In this document: positions 44,656 to 55,273 of the stretch, piece after piece
How the letters are laid out: every line of letters begins with the position of its first letter
How positions within the stretch are numbered: the stretch's first letter is position 1
Assembly (NCBI GenBank): GCA_944474755.1
Contig: OX104123.1
Location: forward strand, 21,843,083 to 21,907,082
Length of the DNA stretch: 64,000 bases
Reading direction: 5' to 3'
Origin: Limnoperna fortunei
Taxonomy: Eukaryota; Mollusca; Bivalvia; Mytilida; Modiolidae
Notes under the pieces: model-generated
Seen by the model: the letters and a program-made list of their open reading frames with translations, nothing else
What the model was told of the DNA's origin: nothing
Databases searched by the model: none
Program-made: the position numbers and the translations under genes

Positions 44656-45372
44656 CCTGCAAAGAAATCGCCACAACCTAAATTTGCATTGCCTGAACTA
44701 TCTGTGAAGAGCTCTGAAGCTGGACTTGACAACCAAATATCGTCAGAAATGTAAAATTCATCATTAAAATTATTTCGAAAGTTAATCCAAACAAGGATGT
44801 CCTCTTTAACCTCCTTAGAGAGTCCTATAAAATGATATGGTTTGCCAGATTTCACAGAAGCAAATAAGTAATAAAAACGCCGTATAAAGGCCCGTGCAGA
44901 GGAAATGGCCCTTGCGCAAAATGTCATTAACCCTGTTACTCTTTCAAAGTTGTTTTTTGACTTATTTAACAAAGGCATTAAAGAATTTAATAGCCGATCG
45001 AGCATGGCCCGAGGAATTTTTACCTTCATCTCAACTGTGTCTATTAAAAACAAAAATTGAAGTGATGTAGTAGGGCCAACAGTTTTATTATCTGCCAATG
45101 ATATACCTAATTCTAAACTTAGTGTTAGGTTAGTGAATGAGGCCATTTAATTTCACAGTGATTTGACTTATCCATGCAGGCAAAAATGAAGTCTAAATAA
45201 TAATCAAGTGTTTTAAACCGGTTTTATGTTCTACTAACCAATGTAAGAATGTGGCAAATTTTTCAAAAAAGAGCACAAGAAAGAGAGCACCCCATTGATA
45301 AACACTTGTTAATGTAGTAACAGCCATCAAAATAAATGCCAAAGGTCAAGTTCGGATGGTTACCCGGTATCG
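44646..45372 (-). pseudogene. DIRS-like RT and RNase H N-terminal part
   Basis: 45263-45360 carries FGIYFDGCYYINKCLSMGCS, the 'yY.d..LPMG' motif of DIRS RTs. A T-run shift near 45268 follows. Motif C near 45190 reads YYLDFIFA with a single Asp where YxDDF is expected, i.e. one codon lost. The 166-codon frame 44646-45146 holds the RT end and connection: LGISLADNKTVGPTT, IPRAMLDRLLNSL, LMTFCARAISSARAFIRRFY, then the RNase H start ELFTDSSGNANLGCGDFFAG. The frame ends at the SINE insertion. Confidence 0.7.
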
Positions 45373-46470
45373 TACTAAATGAGGTCATCTGACCTTTGAC
45401 ACCAGCCATCGAGAAAGTCCGGATCGACCCAAGGTTAGAAGGTAATGAAGATGGCGACGGGTGGTCCAGGGGACACAATGTAAGAATTTATTTTAGGTTT
45501 TTTAAGTCACTGTGGGGGGCGTGTTATTAGATCATCTGTGATAATGATATTATTGTTAATGCATTTTTATATTGTATTCACCTGACGAAATGGTTAACCC
45601 GCTATTTATATTAAAATGCTTGTCAATTATTAATGCATTTTTTGACGCATAAAATGCCAGTTCGGTAATTTTGTATAACAAACTTGTTTATAGTTGACAC
45701 TGAAGTTCGGACAATGCACCAACCATTTTATTTTCGAGTTGGGGTGGAATATTTTCGCAACAAATTATATTAATTCCAATGTTTGATGCCAATTTTTTTG
45801 TATGACCATGTTATTATGAAAAATAAATTAATTTACATTGCCTAATGGAAAAATTGAAACCAATGTGTTCTTTCGTGTAACCCTTGAAAAATTGTTTTTG
45901 CTCAAAACTTCACGGAGGAATGAATCCCAGCCCTCCCCAGGATATAAAATGGTAGGTGTTAATAAATATTGATTTTTTTAATAATTTTGTAGGGTAATGG
46001 TAAGCTTAAGGACCGAACACGGCATTGTTCGTGTTTGTTTAAACCAAGAACTTGCAAGAATTGTACTTGATCCAAATGGAGGTACTGTAATGTACATGCA
46101 TATTTTAGGCTACTTTTACCAATGTAGTTGCACATGTACTGGTTAGTTCACTCAATTTTAAATATTTAACAACTTTTTTGTTATATACATGATATTAAGA
46201 GTAGAAAAACTTTATATGTCAATCAAATAATAGCATAGATACACTTGTGAGGTTAAAATAATGATGTATTTTCATGCACATATTTACAAAAAAAACAATA
46301 TAAAACATGATAAATGTAGACCTAAATAAATGTGTCTTTCCTTCAAAAGAGGTTTGAAACAACCCACTTTGTTGTTATGAAACAAATAGCACAGCAAAAA
46401 AACTTGTATGTCAACAAAAAGGTATCACAGTATTAACAATTATAAAAACAACTTTATTTAGGGCCTCGCA
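45373..46470. other. Non-coding AT-rich stretch
   Basis: No gene supported. 45340-45480 contains GGTCATCTGACCTTTGACAC, near-palindromic half-sites again, at the broken 5' end of the DIRS-like element. Confidence 0.35.
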
Positions 46471-47087
46471 TCAAGATGCAGGAGCATACAGTTTCACTGT
46501 CAATCTGTCATCAATTCCTTGTGAACACTCAAACTAGGAAACTATTTATAGTAGAGCTTTGAAATTTTGTTTGCATATTAAAATTTCATGTAAATCGGCA
46601 AAATATTTTGCCAGTGGTGGTCTTTCTGACTTTGCCTATTTTAGTGATGAAATTTTAAAAGCTAATGTTTTTCCTTATCTTTTAGACCCAGCAACAAAGC
46701 AAGCCATTAAAAAGCAGTTTTTCAAAATCGGGCAGCAACTAAATCTACTGAGGAGAAAAATGTTACAAATGAACACAAGAATCTTATGTCAGATCAAGAT
46801 GCAGGAGCATACAGTTTCACCGTCAATCTGTCATCAATTCCTTGTGAACACTCAAACTAGAAAACTATAGTAGAGCTTTGAAATTTTGTTTGCATATTAA
46901 AATTTCACGCAAATCGGCAAAATATTTTGCCAGTGGTGATCTTTCTAAAAGCTAATGTTTTTCCTTTTATATCTTTTAGACCCAGCAACAAAGCAAGCCA
47001 TTAAAAAGCAGTTTTTCAAAATCGGGCAGTAACTAAATCTACTGAGGAGAAAAATGTTACAAATGAACACAAGAATCTTATGTCAGA
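46471..47087 (+). repeat. Tandem duplication, 323- and 294-bp units
   Basis: The stretch from TCAAGATGCAGGAGCATACA to GAATCTTATGTCAGA (46471-46793) repeats at 46794-47087, the second copy lacking about 29 bases (GACTTTGCC..ATTTT). Both units carry the DPATKQAIKKQF coding block, so part of the Myb/SANT-like gene was duplicated. Confidence 0.85.
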
Positions 47088-47835
47088 TCAAGATGAGAAA
47101 TCCGAAGATGCGTCAAGCAATATTTCTGCCCAACATGCCCAAGACCATCAGAGTAATTACAATATTACAGCTCAACAGGTGAAAATGTATGCTGGTAACA
47201 TTTTCTGTAATGAACCGGAGAAAATGCAGTCGAATGCAACTAAAAATATTCTTAGTTTTCTCAGTTTATCTTATTTCGACGATTCTAATAATTCTGCGAA
47301 TTCAGAAAATTCCACAGACGCAACAAGATGCTATCCATCAGAATGTTCCACTGCATTTATAAGCCATGACAGTATTAATCATTTAACCTTAGAGGTGAAT
47401 TTAATTCAAATTTCTTCCGGGTTTTTAGTAAGCTTCATGGAGTTCCACAAAATTGTATACAAAAAGCTTGCTGAATTAAAAAAAAATCATTTCTGAAAGA
47501 AAACACAAAACAAATAGGAAAAAAATCAGAAGAGGAAAAAAAGCCCTTGACAAGTAATTTTTAATTTGATATATTATAGATTCGCAAATGGACAGAGAGT
47601 GAGGAAAGGCTCTTGTTAGCTTTAAGATTGGGAGAGGATAATTTATTTCATTCAATGAAGAATAATGAAACATTTTGGAACAAGATTACTGATAAATTAA
47701 ATTATGGAAATATTAGAGTCACCAAAACACCAGTAATGAATAAATGGAAACTATAAAAATAGAAGTACAAAGAGGTTGTAGATAACAATGGAAAAACTGG
47801 AAACATCAAAGAAGACTGAAAATATTTGGATATTT

Positions 47836-48552
47836 ATACCCCCGCTCGACAGATTCGGGGGTATATAGTGGTCCTCATGTCCGTCCGTTCAGACGTCCAC
47901 ATTTGGTTTCCGGATGATATTTCAAAAAGTTTACATCCGATTTGAATGAAACTTTGGGATATTGTTATATATCAGGTTGGTAAGAAACCTATTGATTTTG
48001 GGTTAAATCCGTCAAATTTCAAGGACACAGTCCACGAAAAACGTTAGAAATTTTAACAAAAAAGTTGTTTCCGGACAATAACTCAAAAAGTTTACATCCG
48101 ATTTGAATGAAACTTTGGGATATTGTTATATATCAGGTTGGTAAAAAGCCTTTTGATTTTTGGGGAAATCCATCAAATTTCAAGGTCGCAGACCACGAAA
48201 AACTTTAGAAATGTTTACAAAAATGTTGTATCCGGATGATAACTCAAAAAGTTTGCATGTGATTTGAATGAAACTTTGGGATATTGTTATATATCAGGTT
48301 GGCAAGAAGCCTATCGATTTGGGGGAAATCTGTCAAATTTCAAGGTCACAGTCCACGAAAAATGTTTGAAATTTTTACAAAAAGTTGTTTCCAGAAAATA
48401 ACTCAAAAAGTTTTCATCCGATTTTAATGAAACTGTAAAAAATTCTTATATATTTTGTTGGTAAGAAGCCTATTGATTTTGGTGGAAATCCATCCAATTT
48501 CAAGGTCACAATCCACGAAAAACGATAGAAATTTTCACAAAAGCGGGGGTAT
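47836..48552. mobile_element. MITE with ATACCCCCGCT/AGCGGGGGTAT ends
   Basis: Perfect 11-bp inverted ends. The interior has four diverged ~170-bp units with AACTCAAAAAGTTTACATCC, GAATGAAACTTTGGGATATT, CAGGTTGGTAAGAAGCC and TTTCAAGGTCACAGTCCACG. No transposase. It interrupts the Myb/SANT-like gene. Confidence 0.75.
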
Positions 48553-48850
48553 CAGCGATCGCTAGATCGACTTTGTCTAGTTTTAATTTGGCATATGGGA
48601 ATAAAGCTGCAACACAAGCTACCATTACTTATGATGGCGCTAGAAATGAAAAGTTGAATTCAAAACCTAAAGCAAATGAATCTGAGTAAAAAGAAAGAAT
48701 GTAAATAAAGCACCAGCAAGAGAAAGGCAGACCTTAAAGAGCTTACTGACAGGGTAGAGGCACAAAATGCTAAGCTTTTGGGGATAATGAAGAAGCAACA
48801 CACTCAAAAGATGAAAAGAATGGATAGATTTTTAAAATTACTTGAGTAGA

Positions 48851-49085
48851 GTGTCAGCCAACATGACCAGGGACAAAGTCAGTAAGATGCTAATAATAAG
48901 AAATTATAGGTTGACTATTATTGTCTGTAAATCAAGTGATAAACATTTTGTTTGATATCGGTAACCTTTGTTAAATCCCATTAAATACCGTATTTCATTC
49001 CTTTTAAGAGGCTATTTTTAAATTTTATTTTGAAGATACATAATTATATGTATATCATGAATATGGATACAAAGTTATGGTTTCT
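48851..49085. other. Non-coding
   Basis: 3' flank of the Myb/SANT-like pseudogene; nothing else recognised. Confidence 0.4.
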
Positions 49086-49717
49086 AGCTCACCTGACCCA
49101 AAACATTTTACATTTTAATCTTATTCTCTGAAACCACTCAGCCTTAATGTTCATTAGATTGACCTTTACAAAGTTTGTGTTTTTTATTTGGATTGGAAAA
49201 CGCATATGGCCGCTACCGCAGGAATCAGTTTAACATAGGGACCCTATGGTTTCTTCTCTGAAACCGGTAAACCAATGGAAACAAACTTTATTACCAATAT
49301 TGCTTGGATGGTCCTCTTGAAGTTTATGTTTTGTGTGCCAATAGAAAAATCACAATACCACCCCAGCAGGACATAGATTAACATTGGGCCCTATGGGAAC
49401 CAAGTTTTAAAAGTCTGCTTTTCTGAAACCTGTTATTGTTTGGATGGTCTTCTTTAAAGGTTATGTTTTTTATTGTCAATTGGAAATTCAAAATGGCCAG
49501 CACCATGGGACTTAGTTCAACATAGGACCCTATGTTGAAAAAAATCCTTCTCTGAAACCGGTAAACCAATGAAAACAAAACTAAGTAGCAATATTATTTG
49601 GATGGTCCTCTTTTAAGTTTATGTTGTAAATTACAGGACTTAGTTTAACATCAGGAAATGCTATCTTCAATGCCTATAAAATCAGGTGAGCAATACAGGC
49701 TGTTAAGAGGCTCTTGT
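49086..49717 (-). mobile_element. AGGTGAGC-family element, second copy
   Basis: On the minus strand it starts AACAAGAGCCTCTTAACAGC then CTGTATTGCTCACCTGA and ends GGGTCAGGTGAGCTAGAAAC. The internal phrases (TCTCTGAAACC(G/A)GTAAACC, TTGGATGGTCCTCTT) repeat about three times and differ from those of the copy at 13005, so the ends are shared but the middle is a different subfamily. Confidence 0.6.
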
Positions 49718-50095
49718 TTAATTTACAATTTTTTACTTTGTGCTGTTGAAGTTTTCATGTTTAACTCTACAATTTTGGGTTTTTTATACATGTACATTGT
49801 CATTAATCAGCTGTCTGTACATGAAGTGTGATATTTCAAAAGTCTTAGAGCTACAAGTACAAAAATGTATTTTAATAAAACTGTTTAAATGTTTATATAT
49901 ATGGAGAAAATCCCTGTCATTTTAAATGTGTCTGTACAGAAAAACTTTTCCACCAACTGTTAAATGCATATTGTTAATATTGTTCACGTTGTTAGAATTT
50001 TTTTATTTTGGTAATGCTTCACATGGTTAAATTGTATTGTTGATTCATTTCATGGGCCATATCTGTTTGTAAATAGTTTGTAAATATGCACCCCA
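49718..50095. other. Non-coding AT-rich stretch
   Basis: Nothing recognised. Confidence 0.4.
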
Positions 50096-50523
50096 CTAAA
50101 GTTCATCCTCACAAGTCAGGGTTTCTGTGCCCACACATGTCCAGGAAACCCTGATAAACTTAGCTAGGAAATTCTTGGGCTAGAAGTCACTAGTTTGATT
50201 GGCTACATTATACCAGCATGTAGCCAATAAAAGCTCGCTTTCATTCACGACTTGCTAAGGGGATATCCCGATGTCTATTGTAAATAAACTAAACATATGT
50301 GTTGCATAGACCAAGTGAAAATCACTGTATTTTGTACAGTATTTTTAATAGTTTTAAGTACCGCGTTATTTATTAGTTACGTTACGTTTTCTTCCCACTC
50401 AAGAATGTGTGAGAATTACTACTGCCAGACACTTTCTTCTTTCAATCAATTTCATTGGTTGATATTTTGAAGATTTGACACACATCGACACAGAAACCCT
50501 GACTTGTGAGGATGGCTAAAGTT
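50096..50523. mobile_element. MITE with 8-bp target duplication
   Basis: The element 50104-50515 has ends CATCCTCACAAGTCAGGGTT (continuing TCTGTG) and CACAGAAACCCTGACTTGTG then AGGATGG, inverted repeats of about 26 bp. It is flanked by perfect CTAAAGTT copies (50096-50103 and 50516-50523). An 8-bp duplication suggests hAT; a 9-bp reading with one mismatch would suggest Mutator-like. Non-coding. Confidence 0.85.
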
Positions 50524-50944
50524 TTGAAAGCAGGGGTATCAATATTGACCCTAACCTGTTTAATATTACATGTATATTGTTGTTAGTAATATTTGCACTA
50601 GTTTTATATGCAATTGTTTTCTATTCTTTATTAACGTTATTTTTGTCATTTTTTTATAAATACCAAGTTATGGTTATTTACAGTAAATGCTTTTCTGTTT
50701 TTTTGCTTTGTTCTGTTTTGTTGACATTGACATTTGCAGTCCTTATATATCAGGATTAACTACAAAAGACATTTTCTCCATCGAGCGATAACAAAATTTC
50801 CAATCAAAAGTCAGTATTTTCATACAATTTATTTATATAGGAATAGCAATGGCTCTTGTCGAATCAGTCATTTCAAGGCAGATTGTTACGTAGTTGTTGC
50901 CTCTTGTCCATTCCTGATAAAGCAACATTGAATATATTTTGGTA

Positions 50945-51350
50945 TTTGTTTGAGTCTTCATCTATGAATTGTTCAACATTGTTATTTCTTACAATAAAAA
51001 GATTATGAAGAACACAGCCAGAAAATCATATTCTGAACTATGTCCTCTAAAATATATAATGTTATTTCACGAAGTCTTCTAAATCTCCCTTTAAGTAAGC
51101 CAATGCATCTCTACTACCTGTCTAGAAGATGACACAGCTCTATTAAACCTTCTTTGTTGTTGATTAAGGTGTCCATTGTCTCTAAACGGAGTAATCAACC
51201 ACTCCCGTTAGGGATATGCACTATCTGCCCCAGTGTATGTATTTTGAGCTATTTTATTGTTATTTTCACCCAATTCATATAATGACGATTTACGCAAGAC
51301 CCTTGCATCATGTGTAGAACCAGGCCAGCCAGTATATGCATGACGAATTA
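50945..51350 (-). pseudogene. PIF/Harbinger (HARBI1-like) transposase fragment
   Basis: The minus strand reads HAYTGWPGSTHDARVLRKSS, then IAQNTYTGADSAYP (second catalytic Asp), WLITPFRDNGHLNQQQRRFN, RAVSSSRQVVEM (third catalytic residue Glu), followed after stops by LKG/RRLR-like and I/LHN-like text. This is the C-terminal half of the DDE_Tnp_4 family. A stop replaces the residue after SAYP and shifts occur after VVEM. The N-terminal half with the first Asp is not found to the right, where a deleted LINE copy begins at 51418. It faces the Myb/SANT-like pseudogene, the two-gene layout of PIF/Harbinger. Confidence 0.7.
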
Positions 51351-51417
51351 ACACCCTGTTTTAACACCCTGTTTGTCAGATATTATCTGAAATGTACATG
51401 AATAAATGATTATGAAA

Positions 51418-52130
51418 TGGTTGATTGTTATTTAATGTCTAGCAAGCAATATTTCAGCTATATTCAGGACGTGGAAAGTCGTATTTTTTATTTATTACAA
51501 CATACCTACTTTTATACTTAAAAGTAAGAATATTTACAGATTAAAATGTTGTTAAAACAATAAAAAGTATGAAGAATCACAATTAACTGAGATATTAAAT
51601 TTATGAAATAAATTAATTTCTTTTAAAACCTAAAATTGTGTCCCCTGAGACAGTTTAAAATAAATTAAAATACGTATCTACAGAATAGAAACGTTTTCGA
51701 ATGTGGGCAACGTCCACAACGTCCATCAAGACATGCTTAATGCTGTATTGACTGTTACATGGCACACATTCACGGCTTGCAACACACGGCAAACGTGTCG
51801 CCTCTATAAAGCTGAGGAAGCTTTGCCCTTCAGCCACCGCCTTCTTTGCAAATCCTTTAAGGAATCTGTCTATCAGATGGTAAATACATTTCTTGGAATA
51901 GTTCAAAGGAAAATAATTCAATAATTTAATTTAATAGAACAGCTACATTGAGAAGCATTCACAAAGGGCAAGACGTGACATGTCGATTGATCTAAGTCAG
52001 GGCTACCCGGCCTACTGAAATCCCGTCCTGTAATTGACACGGATCGCAACACACGGCAGACACTTGCTGCAGGCTGAGGAAGCCGTGGGCCTATTCTTCA
52101 GTGCCCGGGTCCCACACGGGGTTAAAAGAG
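51418..52130 (-). mobile_element. Internally deleted LINE: 5' UTR joined to 3' end
   Basis: On the minus strand it starts at the LINE 5' end (CCCCGTGTGGGACCCGGGCA, at 52121), runs through about 345 bp of 5' UTR, then switches near 51775 to the ORF2 C-terminus (ECVPCNSQYSIKHVLMD) and the 3' UTR and tail (TAATGTCTAGCAAGCAATATT) at 51418. ORF1 and nearly all ORF2 are missing. The junction lies in an 88-codon open frame (51655-51921). TATGAAA flanks both sides (51411-51417, 52131-52137), a possible target duplication although nine extra bases separate it from the CCCC end. Confidence 0.75.
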
Positions 52131-52317
52131 TATGAAACGAAGTTTTGCACGACACAATAACATCATTATTAAACTAATATACACCTGACGGACGTTGTAA
52201 GACGCGAAAACGCTAGTGCTTTTAAATTTGGAAGAAAAAAATGAGAACTGATTATATCTTTTCTATTCACTACGACAGCTTATTCGTGCCAAATAGAAAA
52301 AAGAAGACAAAAAATAA

Positions 52318-52715
52318 TAAATCGTTCCCACGATTTAATAAATCGTGGTCACGATTTAATAATTCGTTCCCACGATTTAATAATTCGTTCCTACGATTTA
52401 AAAAATCGTGGCCACGATTTAATAATCGTTCCCACAATTTAAAAATTCGTTACCACGATTTAAAAAATCGTGGCCACGATTTAATAATTCGTTCCCACAA
52501 TTTAAAAATTCGTTCCCACGATTTAAAAAATCGTGGCCACGATTTAATAATTCGTTCCCACGATTTAAAAAATCGTGGCCACGATTTAATAATTCGTTCC
52601 CACAATTTAAAAATTCGTTCCCACGATTTAAAAAATCGTGGCCACGATTTAATAATTCGTTCCCACAATTTAATAATTCGTTCCCACGATTTAAAAATTC
52701 GTTCAGGATTACGAT
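52318..52715. repeat. Palindromic 21-bp minisatellite
   Basis: The 21-bp unit is built on CCACGATTTAAAAAATCGTG then G, itself a 9-bp-stem hairpin, alternating with variants TTCCCACGATTTAATAATTC and TTCCCACAATTTAAAAATTC. The palindrome TCGTGGCCACGA occurs at 52406, 52468, 52531, 52573 and 52636, spaced 62, 63, 42 and 63, i.e. multiples of 21 with a 63-bp higher-order unit. Confidence 0.9.
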
Positions 52716-52999
52716 TTTAAAAATTGATGCAAGACTGCATGGTGTAAATCAGCGAGATACCAAGTTGTTTTTAGTTAGATTGTTGGCTTAGACTGTAAGT
52801 CATAGTAAGTATAATTGTATCAAGAAATAGACTACTTTACTAGTCCTGTGAAATTTACCATTCCAGAATCGGCAAATCTGACTTTTTTATGCGTAACATA
52901 TTTGAAAAATTCTTTCGGCACGTGTATAATGGTGTGTTGTATATTGAGAAAAAAATATGTGTATTGACTTGTGTATTGCACCTCAACATGGGTAATTGG

Positions 53000-53040
53000 G
53001 ATGGATGGATGGACGGACGGACGGAGGGAGGGAGGGATGG
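53000..53040. repeat. Microsatellite GGAT/GGAC/GGAG
   Basis: GGATGGATGGATGGACGGAC then GGACGGAGGGAGGGAGGGATGG, a tetranucleotide tract with drifting third or fourth base. Confidence 0.85.
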
Positions 53041-54395
53041 AAAACAAAGTTTGAAAAACCATAGTTTCAAAGTTGGCGTTGTTGGCGTTTTTATTATTAC
53101 ATGCAGTGGTAGATGATTTTCCATCACACCTGCACTGACGACTTCCTTCGTTGACAACATGGCTATTCCGCATCAAATGTGTCTAGGGAGGCTTGAGAAA
53201 TTGAGACTGTACACATAATATCAGTCATATTGTGCACTGCTTTGGAAATTTAAATACTGTTGCAAAATAAGTGCAATAACAATACTTATACATCAGGGAC
53301 TTTATATACTAAAGTCCCTGTATATATACATATATTGCTGGCTAACTTAGCAATATATATGCTGATGGCACAGCTAACGCTAACCCATGACAGTAGAAAT
53401 AGTTTTTATTATTGCGTTAATCCGCTAATGAGGGTTGATAGCTTACAGATTCCAACTTTTTCACTAGTTGTCTGTCAAGACTTTTTTAGCCTATTAAATG
53501 TTTAGACATAATATGTAAATAGTATGAAAAATCTGTATATATATTTATGTTATGAAGAGGATTTTATGTGAATTGATCAATAACATTCATAAGGATTAAA
53601 CACATGTCTCTGTCCTAAATAAAAGCTTATAGTTTATCTTTACTTGTATTTTTGGGAAACATTTGCTCTAAATAATTTATCTGAATAAGAAAATAAGTCC
53701 TGTTTAATAACTTAGACTTCTTAGGAGTTCATACTGTAAAATGTATTCTCTGAAAGGAGACATATACAACCTGAGATTCGCAACTAGCTCTGAGGCAGTG
53801 AATCGGGACCGAAGACTGGAACCGATACCGACTTTTACGCAGTGTACATACACCCAAGCTCGTTTCGTTTCCCTTTACTAAGCACCCCTTGATTAGGACG
53901 GGGAGTTATATATTATTTGTCCCAGATTAGGTTAAAATATAAATTTACAGTAAGTATAAATTTCCGAACTGCAACAGAATTAAATGTTTACGAATTCTGC
54001 TTGTCATTGATGACTTTGATTGACGAATTCATCACAAGGAAGCTGATCCCAGTACATGTACAATAAGGGAAATTCGCCTATTTGCGGACATCGGGTATTT
54101 GCGGACAGAAGAGGAAGTAAAATTATTTTCGTTTGTTTGAATAAAATGTCAATAAATACTGCTACATGCATCTTGGTGTTATTTATTTTTAAATACATAA
54201 AATTTTAATATGACAATAGGCCTTGCCTAATTGCGAGCATCGCTTGTTTGATTTTTATGTGTCTTGTTAATAAATACATTTGTACAATAAATTTAAATAA
54301 GGCTATGACTCAGTGTCACAGAAAAGTAACCTTGTATTAGTCAAGATGTGTAAAATTTAACTTCAGTGGTGTTCTGTGTTTTCATTTTTTACCTA
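53041..54395. other. Non-coding stretch
   Basis: No gene recognised. Flank of the LINE stack. Confidence 0.4.
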
Positions 54396-55273
54396 CCCCG
54401 TGTGGGACCCGGGGCACAGGAGAATAGGCCCACGGCTTCCTCAGCCTGCAGTAAGAGTCTGCTAACAGAGGCAACACTTGCCGTGTGTTGCGACCCGTGT
54501 CGATTACAGGACGGGATTTCAGTAGGCCGGGTAAACGGTCCCGATAACTTACTGAACCCTTACTTTTTCTAGACGGGAAATCGAGTTAGCCCTGACTTCG
54601 ATGAATCGGCATGTCACGTCTTGCCCTTTGTGAATCCTTATCATTTAAGCTACTCTATTACATTATTTTCCTTCAAACTGCTCCATGAAATGATAGACGG
54701 CTTCCTTATAGGATTTGCAAAGAAGGCGGTGGCTGAAGGGCAAAGCTTCCTCAGCTTTATAGAGGCGACATGTTTGCCGTGTGTTGCAACCCGTGATGGT
54801 GGAGGAAGGGATCCTGGTGGTTGAGAGATCACTCTCTGCTGCATCCATTAGTGCGGGTCAGCGGGTTTCGATCGTCAATACACCACTTTGGCCCTGACTT
54901 CAACTAGACGGGAGACCGGATGGACCCGGTTCGGTCAATCGGCTGGTCATGCCGAGCCCTTAACAAGCTTGTCTTATTTTTCTTATCACTTGATCATATC
55001 TTGTGAATTTCAGTCTCAAAGTTGTTCAGTTACAAGCTGTTAAGAAGGCGGTGGCTCATGGGTCAATCGAGTAGATAGAGTTTCGAACGGTTGTTTCGCC
55101 AGTTAACTCTGGCACGAAGCTTGCGTTCATTAAGAAATTCATCTATTTGAGTATACCACCCTTGGAACACCTGATGCTTTCTGCTGGTGATCCGCAGAGA
55201 CCAAGCAGCATCGCCCCTGTTGGCACTCCGTGGAGGGTGGGTGACAAGGGTGGTGAACCGCATTTTTCTCATC
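54396..55273 (+). promoter_or_regulatory. LINE 5' UTR, presumed internal promoter
   Basis: 878 bp, shared with copies 2 and 4 (887 bp each). LINEs of this type must carry their promoter downstream of the start, so this segment is expected to contain it; no specific promoter motif is claimed. It contains an antisense frame of about 60 codons (54663-54848) present in the other copies. Confidence 0.55.

Larger units (their letters stand above)
42579..45372 (-). mobile_element. DIRS-like tyrosine-recombinase retroelement, degenerate
   Basis: Minus-strand order: RT (45150-45372), RT end and start of RNase H (44646-45146), SINE-A insertion (44290-44645), rest of RNase H (44000-44290), tyrosine recombinase (43195-43960), SGNH-like module (42579-43060), then direct repeats (41505-42300). 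This gene order is that of DIRS/PAT/Ngaro elements, which integrate with a tyrosine recombinase instead of a DDE integrase. Frameshifts and stops in all parts show it is inactive; its 5' end is lost near 45372. Confidence 0.75.
46471..48850 (+). pseudogene. Myb/SANT-like (PIF/Harbinger-associated) gene, broken
   Basis: Block 1 (46559-46745) reads GGLSDFAYFSDEILKANVFP, YLLDPATKQAIKKQF. Block 2 (about 47045-47496) is acidic and Ser-rich (MSDQDEKSEDASSN). After an acceptor (TATATTATAG) at 47579, block 3 (47580-47756) is a trihelix Myb/SANT-like domain: IRKWTESEERLLLALRLGED, FWNKITDKL, RVTKTPVMNKWKL. It continues through two stops as KYKEVVDNNGKTGN. A MITE interrupts at 47836-48552; beyond it a C-terminal coiled coil (LKELTDRVEAQNAKLLGIMK, MKRMDRFLKLLE) ends at a TAG near 48849. 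Such Myb-like partners bind transposon ends and import PIF/Harbinger transposase, and a transposase remnant faces it at 51 kb. Stops, frameshifts and the insertion make it inactive. Confidence 0.6.

Noticed and set aside
52241..52720. 159-codon + strand frame and 72-codon - strand frame over the minisatellite
   Set aside because: The 21-bp unit is a multiple of three and lacks stops in these frames, so long repetitive frames arise automatically (RSHDLKNRGHDLI repeats). No domain.
53260..53505. 81-codon + frame at 53260 and 64-codon - frame at 54004
   Set aside because: Short, without domain or splice context.
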